Positions 27,452 to 35,373 of a DNA stretch of 44,484 nt are shown in pieces. Both the position numbers and the translations under genes were made by a program. The notes beneath the pieces are model-generated. The model saw nothing but the letters and a program-made list of their open reading frames with translations. It was not told the origin of the DNA and searched no databases. The stretch comes from Selenomonas sp. oral taxon 892 str. F0426. Its GTDB lineage: Bacteria; Bacillota; Negativicutes; Selenomonadales; Selenomonadaceae. Every line of letters starts with the position of its first letter. Position 1 is the first letter of the stretch. The stretch is taken from assembly GCF_000468035.1 (NCBI RefSeq), contig NZ_KI260548.1, forward strand, positions 1 to 44,484, written 5' to 3'.

Positions 27452-27479
27452 ACAGGCAAACGCACATCCGTCTGCCTGT
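27452..27479 (-). terminator. Intercistronic hairpin after receptor 1
   Basis: ACAGGCA-N-ACG pairs with CGT-N-TGCCTGT on the minus strand, followed by TTTTC. It lies between the receptor stop (27492) and the first permease and can act as a partial terminator. Confidence 0.6.
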
Positions 27480-27491
27480 GTCCATACGTTA

Positions 27492-29627
27492 TTACAGTTC
27501 GAAATTTGCAGTAAAGGAAACGGAACGCGGAGCGCTCAGCTGCAGGCCGTCCGAGCCGGCGACGGGGACCCAGTAGTCTCTCCCTGTTACGTTATAGCAC
27601 ATCAGTGAGAGGGTGACGGGGGTCGTTCCCATTTTCGTCTCATAGGAGGCACCGAGATCGAACTTCCACGAGGAGGGTACCGTCAGCGCTTCGTTCTTAA
27701 TCTTGGCACTCCCCAGATACGAGACTCTGCCGATCAGCGACCATGCAGGATCGATGTGGTAGATCGCACCGACCGTGCCGGAGAGCTTTGACGTTCCGCC
27801 AACGTCTTTTCCGTCGTTCGTTCCGTTTTGTGTCTTGGCCTGCTTGGCATTGAGGTACATGAGGCCGCCGACCAGATCGAGCCGATCGTTCAGCTTGCCG
27901 GTGAATGCCCACTCAAAGCCCGTATTCTTCTGCTGGCCATCATTCGTACGATACTTTCCGTCGGCACGCTCAACATCAATGTTATTTGCCTTGCGGATCT
28001 GGAAGAAGCTCAGTGTATTGACGAAGTCTCCCTTTTTGATCTTTATGCCGATCTCATCCTGCTTCGTCTTTGCCGGCGGGAGAACATCGCCCTTGTTTTT
28101 ATAGGCAGCGCCCGATACCAGAGTTCCCGCGTTGAAGGACTCGCTGTGGCTGACGTATCCCATGACATCTGGGGTAAACTTGTAGCTCAGTGCAAATGTT
28201 GGGCTGGTTGCATGGGAATCCTGGCGCTTTTGTCTGACTCTCGTATAACTGGAGTTATGCATGTGCAGACCGAGCGTCAGCTGGAGGCGGTCATCCATGA
28301 ACTTCATCGTATCGACGATGTGATAGCCCGTCATCTGCTGTTTGAACTGCAGCGGCGCTTTGTAGTCGGGCAGCGGCACGCTTGGCCACGCATTGCTGCG
28401 GTAGAGATTGCCCGTGCCGGACCACAGATCGTCGCCGCCCGAGTCACGGTTGACCCAGTTCTTATCAACACCGATGATGTAGTCGTGGCTGACCTTGCCC
28501 GTGCGGAAGTCGCCGCGCAGTCCTGTCCCAAAATAGACGCGCGTATGACCGAGCGGCCAATACTCTGCATTGATTTGGAAGTCACCGTCATTTGAGGTCA
28601 GTTTCGGGGTACCTTCGTAATACTTGTCGTAGTCAAACCGATGATAGCCGAAGTTGGCATAGGCCTTCATGTGCTCGTTGATCTTTTGGTCGTGATTGAG
28701 GATCACCCATGTGTCCTTATATGTGTGATAGAGCCACGACGGTGTATAGCTCTTGCTTGCATCGGGGGCCTTGGGCAGAGCCGTCAGTGCTCCAACGCTG
28801 AAGCCGTCGCCGCCGCCCTCATATCGGATGCGGCTGTAGCCGAGCATGAGGTTCGTCGTTGAGCGTTTTCCCTGATGATCGAGGTTGATGAAGATGTTGT
28901 TCTGCGTGAGATCCTTATTTTCCTGTACGGTCTCGCCGCCGATGTGGTTGGCGACGACGCGCAGACCATATTCTTTGTTGGCGCCGAATCGACGGCCAAT
29001 ATCGACGCCCTCCTCGAATGCGCTGCCGCCGTTATAGGACAGGCGGAAATCGGTATTGTCCTTTGCCTGAGCTCTCTTTGACTGGAAGTTGATCGATCCG
29101 CCGATTGCATCAGAGAGATTCGTCCCGTTGACGCCGAGGTTCGGCCCTGAAACGACGGTCGCGTTTTCGATCCAGTAGTAGGGCAGGTTGCCGGAACTCA
29201 TTGCGCCCGGAATTCCGTTGATATACATGGAGTAGCCGTTCTGCTGGAAGCCGCGGATGGTCACAGAATGGACAGTTTTGCTGGAGGATGCACGCACGGA
29301 GGGAACGAGTGAGAGCGTATCCATGACACCGTTTTGCGGTGAGGAGAACGTCTCGATTGCCTTCTGGCTGACGGTCGTCACGCTGTAAGGAAGCTCCAGG
29401 GAGTCCTTTTCACCCAGAATGCCCGTGGTGCTCTTTGTCTCGATCATGTCGCCGGCAAACGTTATCTTGCGTTCTCCGACAATCGTAAGAGCGGGCAGAT
29501 CGTACACATGGACTGTGTCATCCCTGTCCGCATCTGCTGCCTCCACCGTACAGAAGCCATGTCCTGCACCAAAAGAGCAGCCATAGATCACGGCTGCTGC
29601 TAGGAGTTTCTTCTTCGTTTTTTTCAT
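27492..29627 (-). CDS. TonB-dependent outer-membrane receptor 1 (cobalamin-riboswitch controlled)
   Basis: A 711-residue receptor with a signal peptide (KKKLLAAAVIYGCSFGAG...VEAAD), a TonB-box-like LPALTIVG, a plug (LELPYSVTTVSQKAIETF, VHSVTIRGFQQNGYSMYINGIPG, GGSINFQSKRA) and a barrel of about 550 residues ending SVSFTANFEL. The plug resembles siderophore receptors, yet the leader is a cobalamin riboswitch, so corrinoid uptake is the better-supported role. The ATG at 29627 follows the riboswitch platform; an in-frame ATG at 29666 lies inside it and is unlikely. First gene of an operon with two permeases and a binding protein. Confidence 0.88.
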   Translation of the reverse strand: MKKTKKKLLAAAVIYGCSFGAGHGFCTVEAADADRDDTVHVYDLPALTIVGERKITFAGDMIETKSTTGILGEKDSLELPYSVTTVSQKAIETFSSPQNGVMDTLSLVPSVRASSSKTVHSVTIRGFQQNGYSMYINGIPGAMSSGNLPYYWIENATVVSGPNLGVNGTNLSDAIGGSINFQSKRAQAKDNTDFRLSYNGGSAFEEGVDIGRRFGANKEYGLRVVANHIGGETVQENKDLTQNNIFINLDHQGKRSTTNLMLGYSRIRYEGGGDGFSVGALTALPKAPDASKSYTPSWLYHTYKDTWVILNHDQKINEHMKAYANFGYHRFDYDKYYEGTPKLTSNDGDFQINAEYWPLGHTRVYFGTGLRGDFRTGKVSHDYIIGVDKNWVNRDSGGDDLWSGTGNLYRSNAWPSVPLPDYKAPLQFKQQMTGYHIVDTMKFMDDRLQLTLGLHMHNSSYTRVRQKRQDSHATSPTFALSYKFTPDVMGYVSHSESFNAGTLVSGAAYKNKGDVLPPAKTKQDEIGIKIKKGDFVNTLSFFQIRKANNIDVERADGKYRTNDGQQKNTGFEWAFTGKLNDRLDLVGGLMYLNAKQAKTQNGTNDGKDVGGTSKLSGTVGAIYHIDPAWSLIGRVSYLGSAKIKNEALTVPSSWKFDLGASYETKMGTTPVTLSLMCYNVTGRDYWVPVAGSDGLQLSAPRSVSFTANFEL

Positions 29628-29675
29628 TGTCCTTGCCCCTCTCCCCATCGCTCGTGGGTTTATCAATGAGCGTCA

Positions 29676-29833
29676 AACAGGCAGTTCTCCTGGCTCGGGA
29701 TCATCGCTCCTTTGCCCACCTTCCCAAGGCATGTGCCCCAGTGGCAATTGCGGCAAATTCGCTCCTCCTCACAGTGGCGGGACCGCGCCGGCTTTGACCG
29801 GCTTCCCTATTAAGCCCCGAAGGGCACCTGCTT
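29676..29833 (-). ncRNA. Cobalamin riboswitch 1
   Basis: On the minus strand the leader contains the class hallmarks: AGGTGCCC near the 5' end, AATAGGGAAGCCGGT, the core GCGGTCCCGCCACTG and the B12 box AGCCAGGAGAACTGCCT. After the aptamer, CGCTC can pair with GAGCG, or CCCA with TGGG; the two hairpins share bases, and the second buries the GGGGAGAGGGG ribosome binding site. No clear terminator is seen, so control is probably translational. Cobalamin binding would lower receptor synthesis. Confidence 0.92.
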
Positions 29834-29864
29834 TACGTATCCCATGTTGAATTGTACAGCGTAC

Positions 29865-29893
29865 ATCATAATATGGCTCTCATATTTTGTCAA
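29865..29893 (-). promoter_or_regulatory. Promoter of corrinoid-uptake operon 1
   Basis: Perfect TTGACA (29893-29888) and TATGAT (29870-29865) 17 bp apart on the minus strand, about 30 bases upstream of the riboswitch aptamer. Confidence 0.85.
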
Positions 29894-29943
29894 CATAATA
29901 AATATTATAATATACTTTACTATGTTTTATAAACCATACAAAA

Positions 29944-29974
29944 CCGCCGCCGGAGGAATTTCCTCCGGCGGCGG
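29944..29974 (-). terminator. Malic enzyme terminator (shared GC-rich hairpin, copy 2)
   Basis: CCGCCGCCGGAGGA and TCCTCCGGCGGCGG around ATT, then TTTTG on the minus strand, 24 bases after the malic enzyme stop. Same hairpin as at 24307-24338. Confidence 0.82.
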
Positions 29975-29997
29975 GCGTTTGTATCGATGCAGATGTC

Positions 29998-31239
29998 TTA
30001 CTTCTTCTGTCCGAGGAGCTCACGCGTATGGGCGGCGACGTCCTCGGGGGTGAGGTCGGTGCGACGTGCAACACCGGTATCGAGTGCTGCCTTTGCGACA
30101 GCAGCCGCGACGGTCGGAGCGACGCGCGGATCGAGCGGGCTCGCGATGATGTTGGTCTCGTTGAGCTCTGCCTCGGGGATGAGGGATGCGATGGCGCCGG
30201 CAGCGGCGATCTTCATTTCCTCATTGATCTCCTTTGCACGCACATCGAGTGCACCGCGGAAGATGCCCGGGAAGGCGAGGAGGTTGTTGACCTGGTTCGG
30301 GAAGTCGGAGCGGCCGGTGCAGACGATGCGTGCGCCTGCTGCCTTTGCCTCATCCGGCAGGATCTCGGGGACGGGGTTTGCCATCGCCATGATGACAGGC
30401 TCGGGGCTCATGCTGCGGATCATGTCCTGCGTGAGCGTGCCGGGGCCGGAGACCCCGATGAAGATATCCTTGCCCTTGACAACCTCGGCGAGCGATCCCT
30501 TTTCCTTCTGGAGGTTGGAGACCTTGGCGATGCTGTCCTTGTACGGGTTCATGTTCTCGGGACGGCCCTCGTAGATGGCGCCCGTCGTGTCGCAGAGGAC
30601 AACGGTCTGTGCGCCATAGGCGAAGAGGAGACGTGCGATCGCCTGGCCCGCAGCGCCTGCACCGTTGATGATGATCTTTGCGGTCTTGAGGTCGCGGTTG
30701 AGATACTTGTACGCATTGAGCAGGGCGGAGACGACGACGATCGCTGTGCCGTGCTGGTCATCGTGGAAGACGGGGATATCGAGGGTCTTCTTCAGCTCAT
30801 TCTCGATGTCAAAGCACTGAGGCGCCTTGATGTCTTCGAGGTTGATGCCGCCGTAGGTCGGAGCGATCAGCTGGCAGACCTTCACGACGTCCTCGACTTT
30901 GGGGCTGTCGACGCAGACGGGAACGGAATCGACGCCTGCAAAGCCCTTGAAGAGGATGGATTTGCCCTCCATGACCGGAAGTCCGGCGCCTGCGCCGATG
31001 TTGCCAAGGCCTAGGACGGCGGTGCCGTTCGTGACGACGGCAACCATGTTGCCCTTCGTCGTGTAGTCGTAGATGGTCTCGGGCTTTTCCTTGATCTCCA
31101 GGCACGGTGCTGCAACGCCCGGCGTGTAGGCACGGCTGAGATCGTCGCGCGAACCGAGGGGAACGGTCGGAACCGTCGCGAGTTTGCCGTGATGGCTCTT
31201 GTGAAGCTCGAGTGCCTCTGCGTCAAATTTACTTGCCAT
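29998..31239 (-). CDS. NAD(P)-dependent malic enzyme (short form)
   Basis: A 413-residue malic enzyme of the short bacterial type, without a phosphotransacetylase domain. Visible motifs: [30 protein letters not shown] (catalytic Lys region), [11 protein letters not shown] (metal ligands) and the cofactor motif [13 protein letters not shown]. It decarboxylates malate to pyruvate and supplies NADPH or NADH in the cytoplasm. The ATG chosen follows AAGGAAG; an upstream in-frame start lacks a site. A monocistronic unit with its own terminator. Confidence 0.93.
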   Translation of the reverse strand: MASKFDAEALELHKSHHGKLATVPTVPLGSRDDLSRAYTPGVAAPCLEIKEKPETIYDYTTKGNMVAVVTNGTAVLGLGNIGAGAGLPVMEGKSILFKGFAGVDSVPVCVDSPKVEDVVKVCQLIAPTYGGINLEDIKAPQCFDIENELKKTLDIPVFHDDQHGTAIVVVSALLNAYKYLNRDLKTAKIIINGAGAAGQAIARLLFAYGAQTVVLCDTTGAIYEGRPENMNPYKDSIAKVSNLQKEKGSLAEVVKGKDIFIGVSGPGTLTQDMIRSMSPEPVIMAMANPVPEILPDEAKAAGARIVCTGRSDFPNQVNNLLAFPGIFRGALDVRAKEINEEMKIAAAGAIASLIPEAELNETNIIASPLDPRVAPTVAAAVAKAALDTGVARRTDLTPEDVAAHTRELLGQKK

Positions 31240-31405
31240 GATACATCTTCCTTTCTGCGGGGGGGATGCCCCATTGCTCTCCGCGGACAATGCACACAGT
31301 ACACTGCCCTATGCTGGGTTTTATGATAAAAGAATGGGACGCCGCATGGGCGGCCGCATTCTCGGCGGAGCTTTTGTCTCCGGCGGCAGCGCATGGATGC
31401 GTGGG

Positions 31406-32746
31406 TTATTCTTGTTTCCCCATGTCTGCGTTGCCGCGTGCAGGGGCACCGTTGTCGCTGCCCGTACTGCGTTCGCTGCTTTTGCCAGGCTGCTCGGAGG
31501 CTGTGCCTGGTCGGCTGCTCGCGTGTCGGCCGCCGGTATCGGTGGCGGGAACGGTCTCGGTGCTGCGTCCGGGACGCCGTCCGCGCTCGTCCGTATCCTC
31601 GCGCGCGCCCGTACGGGTGCGGTCAGAGGAGGGGGAGCGTGTGTCTTTTTCCTCGTCTTCCCCGCGGCCGGTCGATTTCTTTCGGCGGTCTGTGTCGAGT
31701 GCCTCTTCGGCGCTGACGGCACGTCCGACGGAGGTGTCGCCCGCCGGCAGCTCTGTCGCGTCTGCGGGGATGGAGTCCTCGTACTCCCGTACGGCGCGCT
31801 CCATACGGCTGCGCTCCGTGCTGCTGAGGGTGACGCCGAGGGCGTTGGCCATGCCGCGCCTGAGCTGTGCCATGTCGGGGATCCAGTAGCTCACCTCGTC
31901 GATGAAGAGGGGGCGGCCGGGGACCATCTCCGTACGCAGTCCCTTTGCCTGCGATTCCTTGAGCGTACCGATGAACTCGAGCATCTGGCGGACACTGAGG
32001 TCGGTCTTTACGCTGTCGATGACGCTCGAGATGATCCCGGGCAGGCGAGGCAGGATGGCAGGGGTAGTGACGGCGTCGACGCAGGCGCGCATGAATTTCT
32101 GCTGGCGCTTGACGCGGCCGATGTCACCATCCTCGTCGCGGTAGCGGACGTAGGTGACGGCCGTCTTGCCGTCCATGTGCTGCATCCCCGGCCGCAGATC
32201 GATGATGAGGCCGCCGTCATCGTCCCACGGATCCTCGTAGTACATCCGCTTTTCGACGTTGATATCGATGCCGCCGATGGCGTCGACGATCTTTTGAAAT
32301 GCGTGGATGTTGATGATGACGTAGTGGTCGATGCGAATGCCAAGAAAGTCCTCAACGGTGCGCTGTGTGAGCTTTTCCCCGCCGTAGGCATAGGCTGCGT
32401 TGATCTTGTCGTAGCCGTTTCTGGGGATCGCGACGCGCGTATCACGCGGGATGGAGAGGAGCGAGGTCTCGTTTTTTACGGGATCGATGGTGGCGACCAT
32501 GAGCGTGTCGCTGCGCCCTATGTCATCGCTGCGCTCATCGACGCCCATGATCATGATGGTTGCCTTGTCGGTTGCGGTGAGGAGCTCCTCCTTTGGATCC
32601 TCCTTCGTGCGTTTGTCAAGCAGGCTGCTCTGGGCGAAAAATGCACCCGCGACGGCTGCGAGGACAAAGACGACGAGAACACCGAGCATGACATAGGGCC
32701 AGGTTCTTTTCTTCGCGGTTCGTCTCTTTGGTGGTAATTTTGTCAA
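31406..32746 (-). CDS. LytR-CpsA-Psr (LCP) family protein
   Basis: A 446-residue membrane-anchored protein: a basic N-terminus, one membrane helix (about 17-38) and an extracytoplasmic LCP domain with MGVDERSDDIGRSDTLMVA (Asp/Arg that bind the lipid pyrophosphate) and SLLSIPRDTRV (Arg101). The rest, from about residue 325, is a low-complexity Arg/Asp/Ser/Thr/Gly tail. LCP enzymes attach polymers to peptidoglycan from undecaprenyl-linked donors; the polymer here is unknown. The start is uncertain: the TTG used lies about 15 bases from GGGAGG, and an ATC five codons upstream would be better spaced. A longer open frame on the other strand is a shadow. Confidence 0.88.
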   Translation of the reverse strand: MTKLPPKRRTAKKRTWPYVMLGVLVVFVLAAVAGAFFAQSSLLDKRTKEDPKEELLTATDKATIMIMGVDERSDDIGRSDTLMVATIDPVKNETSLLSIPRDTRVAIPRNGYDKINAAYAYGGEKLTQRTVEDFLGIRIDHYVIINIHAFQKIVDAIGGIDINVEKRMYYEDPWDDDGGLIIDLRPGMQHMDGKTAVTYVRYRDEDGDIGRVKRQQKFMRACVDAVTTPAILPRLPGIISSVIDSVKTDLSVRQMLEFIGTLKESQAKGLRTEMVPGRPLFIDEVSYWIPDMAQLRRGMANALGVTLSSTERSRMERAVREYEDSIPADATELPAGDTSVGRAVSAEEALDTDRRKKSTGRGEDEEKDTRSPSSDRTRTGAREDTDERGRRPGRSTETVPATDTGGRHASSRPGTASEQPGKSSERSTGSDNGAPARGNADMGKQE

Positions 32747-32771
32747 AGCGGGATCGATCCTTTCCTCCCTT

Positions 32772-32777
32772 ATTATA
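32772..32777 (-). promoter_or_regulatory. -10 box of the LCP gene
   Basis: TATAAT on the minus strand directly before GGGAGG. It leaves a very short leader and has no clear -35, so it is tentative. Confidence 0.35.
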
Positions 32778-32928
32778 TAGAGGGATTCCCTACCTCCGGA
32801 TGTTTATCCTTGCGTTCTTGCAGAAGCGCTGATACAATAACTCCATCCGTTCAGTATCACATAATATATAGCAAACGCACGGAATATGCAAGGTATACTT
32901 CAATAGAATCGAGAAAGGACGCGGCTCC

Positions 32929-33408
32929 ATGGGGGTTGAAATCGAGCGAAAATTCAAGGTAAAGGAAGATTTTCGACCGACGAGCATCGGGATCGAAATG
33001 GCGCAGGGCTATCTCTCGCGCGATCCGAAGCGAACCGTACGAATCCGAATCGCAGGTATACAGGGATTCCTGACGATCAAGGGAGTGAACCGCGGCGCTG
33101 CGCGTCTCGAGTATGAGTACGAGATCCCCGTGGAGGAGGCACGCGAGCTGCTTGCACTCTGCGATGCACCGCTCGTGGAAAAGACGCGCTATGTCGAGCG
33201 TGCGGCGGGGCACACCTGGGAGGTGGACGTCTTTCATGGGGCGAACGCGGGGCTTGTCATCGCCGAGATCGAACTCGCGTCGGAGGACGAGGCGTTTGCG
33301 CTGCCCGTATGGGTCGGTGCAGAGGTGACGGGGGAGCATAGGTACTATAATTCTGCCCTGATCGCCCATCCGTATTCCCAATGGAGCCCGGCGGAGCGCG
33401 CAGAATAA
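32929..33408 (+). CDS. CYTH domain protein (triphosphate tunnel enzyme family)
   Basis: A 159-residue single-domain CYTH protein. The N-terminal signature ExExK is present as E4-I-E6-R-K8, with the further basic/acidic pattern RTVRIRI, FLTIKG, RLEYEYEIP, VEKTRYV, WEVDVF and VIAEIELASEDE lining the predicted tunnel. Family members hydrolyse inorganic triphosphate or thiamine triphosphate, or make cAMP (class IV cyclase). Small bacterial ones are mostly triphosphatases, so that is the likeliest role. AAAGGA lies nine bases before the ATG, and TATACT at 32894-32899 may be its -10. The DnaA-box region begins right after its stop. Confidence 0.88.
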   Translation: MGVEIERKFKVKEDFRPTSIGIEMAQGYLSRDPKRTVRIRIAGIQGFLTIKGVNRGAARLEYEYEIPVEEARELLALCDAPLVEKTRYVERAAGHTWEVDVFHGANAGLVIAEIELASEDEAFALPVWVGAEVTGEHRYYNSALIAHPYSQWSPAERAE

Positions 33409-33744
33409 GGACTGTGGATACTGTGCAGAAATGGACGGATGAAACGGAAAAATATCCCCGTGTTTTCCCCTCGGATTGTGGATAACTTTCATTCGTCACG
33501 GTACAAAATATAGAAATTCGAAAATTTTTTGGTCAATATATGGGGTTATCCACTCTTTTATCCACATTATCCACAAAAATTGAAAAATCGTTCGGAAAAA
33601 TTATGCACACTGTGCAAAACCCTGTTGATAAAGGAATTTTGGGCCTTGTAAACAATTTTATCCACAGAGTTCTGCACACCTGGGGATAACTTTTCACAAC
33701 TGTGGATTTTAAAAAAACGATGGATATGGAAAGGAATTTTACCG
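33409..33744. other. DnaA-box cluster, candidate replication origin (oriC)
   Basis: A 336-bp non-coding, AT-rich gap in a GC-rich neighbourhood. Perfect DnaA boxes (TTATNCACA) lie at 33477-33485 (minus), 33558-33566, 33567-33575 (tandem), 33601-33609 and 33658-33666 (plus). One-mismatch boxes lie at 33413, 33546, 33611, 33623, 33670 and 33681. An AT-rich block at about 33500-33540 (AAATATAGAAATTCG, AAAATTTTTTGG) could be the unwinding element. Chance would give far fewer than one perfect box in this length. gyrA, mnmE and mnmG nearby, and gene directions that diverge from this point, support an origin. A DnaA-titration site is the main alternative, since dnaA itself is not in the window. Confidence 0.75.
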
Positions 33745-34422
33745 ATGCAAGAATGGGAGATCTGTCTGCGGCTCGTGCTCTCCTGCGCGATGGGCGGGAT
33801 CATTGGCTACGAGCGTCAGATGCGGCACAAGTCCGCAGGCCTGCGCACGAATATGCTCGTTGCGCTCGGCTCGTGTCTCATCATGATCATGTCGCAGACG
33901 CTCTATGATAACGTGGAGGGCAAGACGAATGCCGATCCCGCGCGGCTCGCGGCGCAGGTCGTCTCCGGCATCGGTTTTCTCGGTGCGGGCGCGATTATGA
34001 AGGAGGGGCTGACGGTCACGGGGCTTACGACGGCGGCGACGCTCTGGGTCGTCGCGGGGGTTGGCATCGCGGTCGGCGGTGGGTTCTACTTTAGCGCGGG
34101 TGTGACGACGGCGATCGTCTTTCTCATCCTCGGCAACCTCTCGCGCCTTGATGCATGGGTTGATCACGACCATCTGCTTATGCTCTCCATCCACACCGTC
34201 GATCGGCCGGGGCAGATCATGCGCATCAGTGCCTGCATCGAGGATCTGCGTCTGCGCTCGCGCGGCGTCAAGGTGCGCACCGACGAGGATGAGGCGGAGA
34301 CGGGCGGCGAGCGGCGCGTCTATCTCACGTTCGAGGTCTATAACAGTGAGTATCTGAAGTCTGCCTTCATCGTCGACACACTCCGCCAGATCGACGGCGT
34401 TCTGCGCGTGGATGTGATCTGA
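33745..34422 (+). CDS. MgtC/SapB family membrane protein
   Basis: A 225-residue protein with an N-terminal MgtC domain of about five membrane segments (GGIIGYERQMRHKSAGLRTNMLVALGS cut at its hallmark ERQ...GLRT, then VVSGIGFLGAGAI and LTTAATLWVVAGVGIAVG). A C-terminal cytoplasmic ACT-like domain of about 80 residues follows (LLMLSIHTVDRPGQIMRIS). Relatives are linked to Mg2+ limitation and to modulating ATP synthase or transporters; the precise function here is open. AAAGGA precedes the ATG by nine bases. The coding sequence starts immediately right of the DnaA-box cluster. Confidence 0.88.
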   Translation: MQEWEICLRLVLSCAMGGIIGYERQMRHKSAGLRTNMLVALGSCLIMIMSQTLYDNVEGKTNADPARLAAQVVSGIGFLGAGAIMKEGLTVTGLTTAATLWVVAGVGIAVGGGFYFSAGVTTAIVFLILGNLSRLDAWVDHDHLLMLSIHTVDRPGQIMRISACIEDLRLRSRGVKVRTDEDEAETGGERRVYLTFEVYNSEYLKSAFIVDTLRQIDGVLRVDVI

Positions 34423-34424
34423 TC

Positions 34425-34460
34425 TTGACGGTGGCGTGAGATGGCGTAGAATAAGCATAG
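34425..34460 (+). promoter_or_regulatory. Repeated small-RNA-type promoter, copy B
   Basis: TTGACG (34425-34430), 16 bp, TAGAAT (34447-34452), then AAGCATAGAAAAAGGGC. This matches the antisense promoter of the toxin locus at 40586 through the transcription start and the next hairpin arm. Confidence 0.6.
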
Positions 34461-34510
34461 AAAAAGGGCACTGCCGATTAGCCGCCTACCGTTTCTGCAG
34501 TGCCCTTTCA
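34461..34510 (+). ncRNA. Short hairpin RNA, toxin-less relative of the 40-kb toxin-antitoxin locus
   Basis: After the copy B promoter the RNA would read AAAAAGGGCACTGCCG, as at 40623, and fold by GGGCACTGC (34466-34474) with GCAGTGCCC (34497-34505), followed by TTTCATT. No peptide frame is left inside. On the minus strand a TATACT at about 34512-34517 recalls the toxin promoter. It looks like a decayed toxin-antitoxin copy or a stand-alone RNA or terminator. Confidence 0.45.
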
Positions 34511-34540
34511 TTAGTATATCATACGTTCGCGAAAATACAG

Positions 34541-34590
34541 AAAAAGGGGCTGCTGCACGAAGTTTTCTAGCTTCGTGCAGCAGTCCCTTT
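34541..34590. terminator. Hairpin terminator, copy 3
   Basis: Arms GGGGCTGCTGCACGAAG and CTTCGTGCAGCAG(T)CCC, with A and T runs, just after the stop of the ABC ATPase (34599, minus). It covaries with copies 1 and 2. Confidence 0.85.
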
Positions 34591-34598
34591 CCAATGCC

Positions 34599-35372
34599 TT
34601 AGCTTATATTGTACTGCGGAAGATATCTAATGTTGATACGACCGTTGTCATCATGCGTTACTTTGGAATGCACCTCATAGAGATCGTAGATAAACTCCTC
34701 TGTGAGGAGTTCTGCGGGTGTGCCGAGTCCAACGACGAGACCTTTTTTGATTGCGATAAGGCGGTCACAGTAGAGCGCTGCAATGTTGAGATCGTGGATT
34801 GCCGCCGCGACAGTGAGGTCGAGGCTCTTTACGATGTCCATGATCTGCAGCTGGTACTTGATATCCAGATGATTCGTCGGTTCATCGAGGATCATGCACT
34901 CTGCCTCCTGCGTGAGGGCACGCGCGAGGATGACGCGCTGCTGCTCACCGCCCGAGAGACTCGAGAAACTCCGCTCCGCCATCGCCTCCATCCCAACGGT
35001 TGCGAGTGCGTGCCGTGCGACACGATAGTCCTCTGCATTGTCGCGGTCGAGAAGCCGCTTGTGTGGGGAACGCCCCATGAGGACGACCTCCATCACGCTG
35101 AAGTCAAAGCTGTAGAAATTGTGCTGCGCCACCACAGCGAGCTGCAGGGCACTTTCACGATAGGACAGCTCGTCGAGGTTCTGCCCGTTGATCGTGATCG
35201 TTCCCTCCGTCGGTTTTTGCACGCGGTAGAGGCATTTCAGGAACATACTCTTGCCGCTGCCGTTCGGGCCGATGATCCCGAGGAATTCCTTCGGTTTCAG
35301 ATGAAAATCCAGTCCCTTGAGGATCTCCTTATCTCCGATGAAGAGCTTTACTGCTTCCGTCAAAATCTCCAC
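34599..35372 (-). CDS. ABC importer ATPase (FecE/BtuD type)
   Basis: A 257-residue cytoplasmic ATPase with Walker A GPNGSGKS (35-42), Q-loop VVAQHNFYSFDF, signature LSGGEQQR (139-146), Walker B MILDEPTNHLD (160-170) and the switch His in AIHDLN. The best start is a GTG six bases after GGAGGAG and two bases after the permease's TAA; a TTG five codons earlier would overlap the permease. It is the last gene of operon 2. It is the only FecE-type ATPase in the window, so it may also power the two permeases of operon 1, which has none (inference). Confidence 0.93.
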   Translation of the reverse strand: MEILTEAVKLFIGDKEILKGLDFHLKPKEFLGIIGPNGSGKSMFLKCLYRVQKPTEGTITINGQNLDELSYRESALQLAVVAQHNFYSFDFSVMEVVLMGRSPHKRLLDRDNAEDYRVARHALATVGMEAMAERSFSSLSGGEQQRVILARALTQEAECMILDEPTNHLDIKYQLQIMDIVKSLDLTVAAAIHDLNIAALYCDRLIAIKKGLVVGLGTPAELLTEEFIYDLYEVHSKVTHDDNGRINIRYLPQYNIS

Positions 35373-35373
35373 A

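Noticed and set aside
31240-31405. Possible promoter or terminator between the malic enzyme and LCP genes
   Set aside because: A small GCCGC/GCGGC hairpin and scattered AT-rich hexamers occur, but none has good spacing or a T run.
31238-32737. 499-codon open frame on the plus strand, longer than the LCP gene opposite it
   Set aside because: The minus strand encodes clear LCP motifs and a membrane anchor. The plus-strand product shows no recognisable domain and is a shadow of GC-rich codons.
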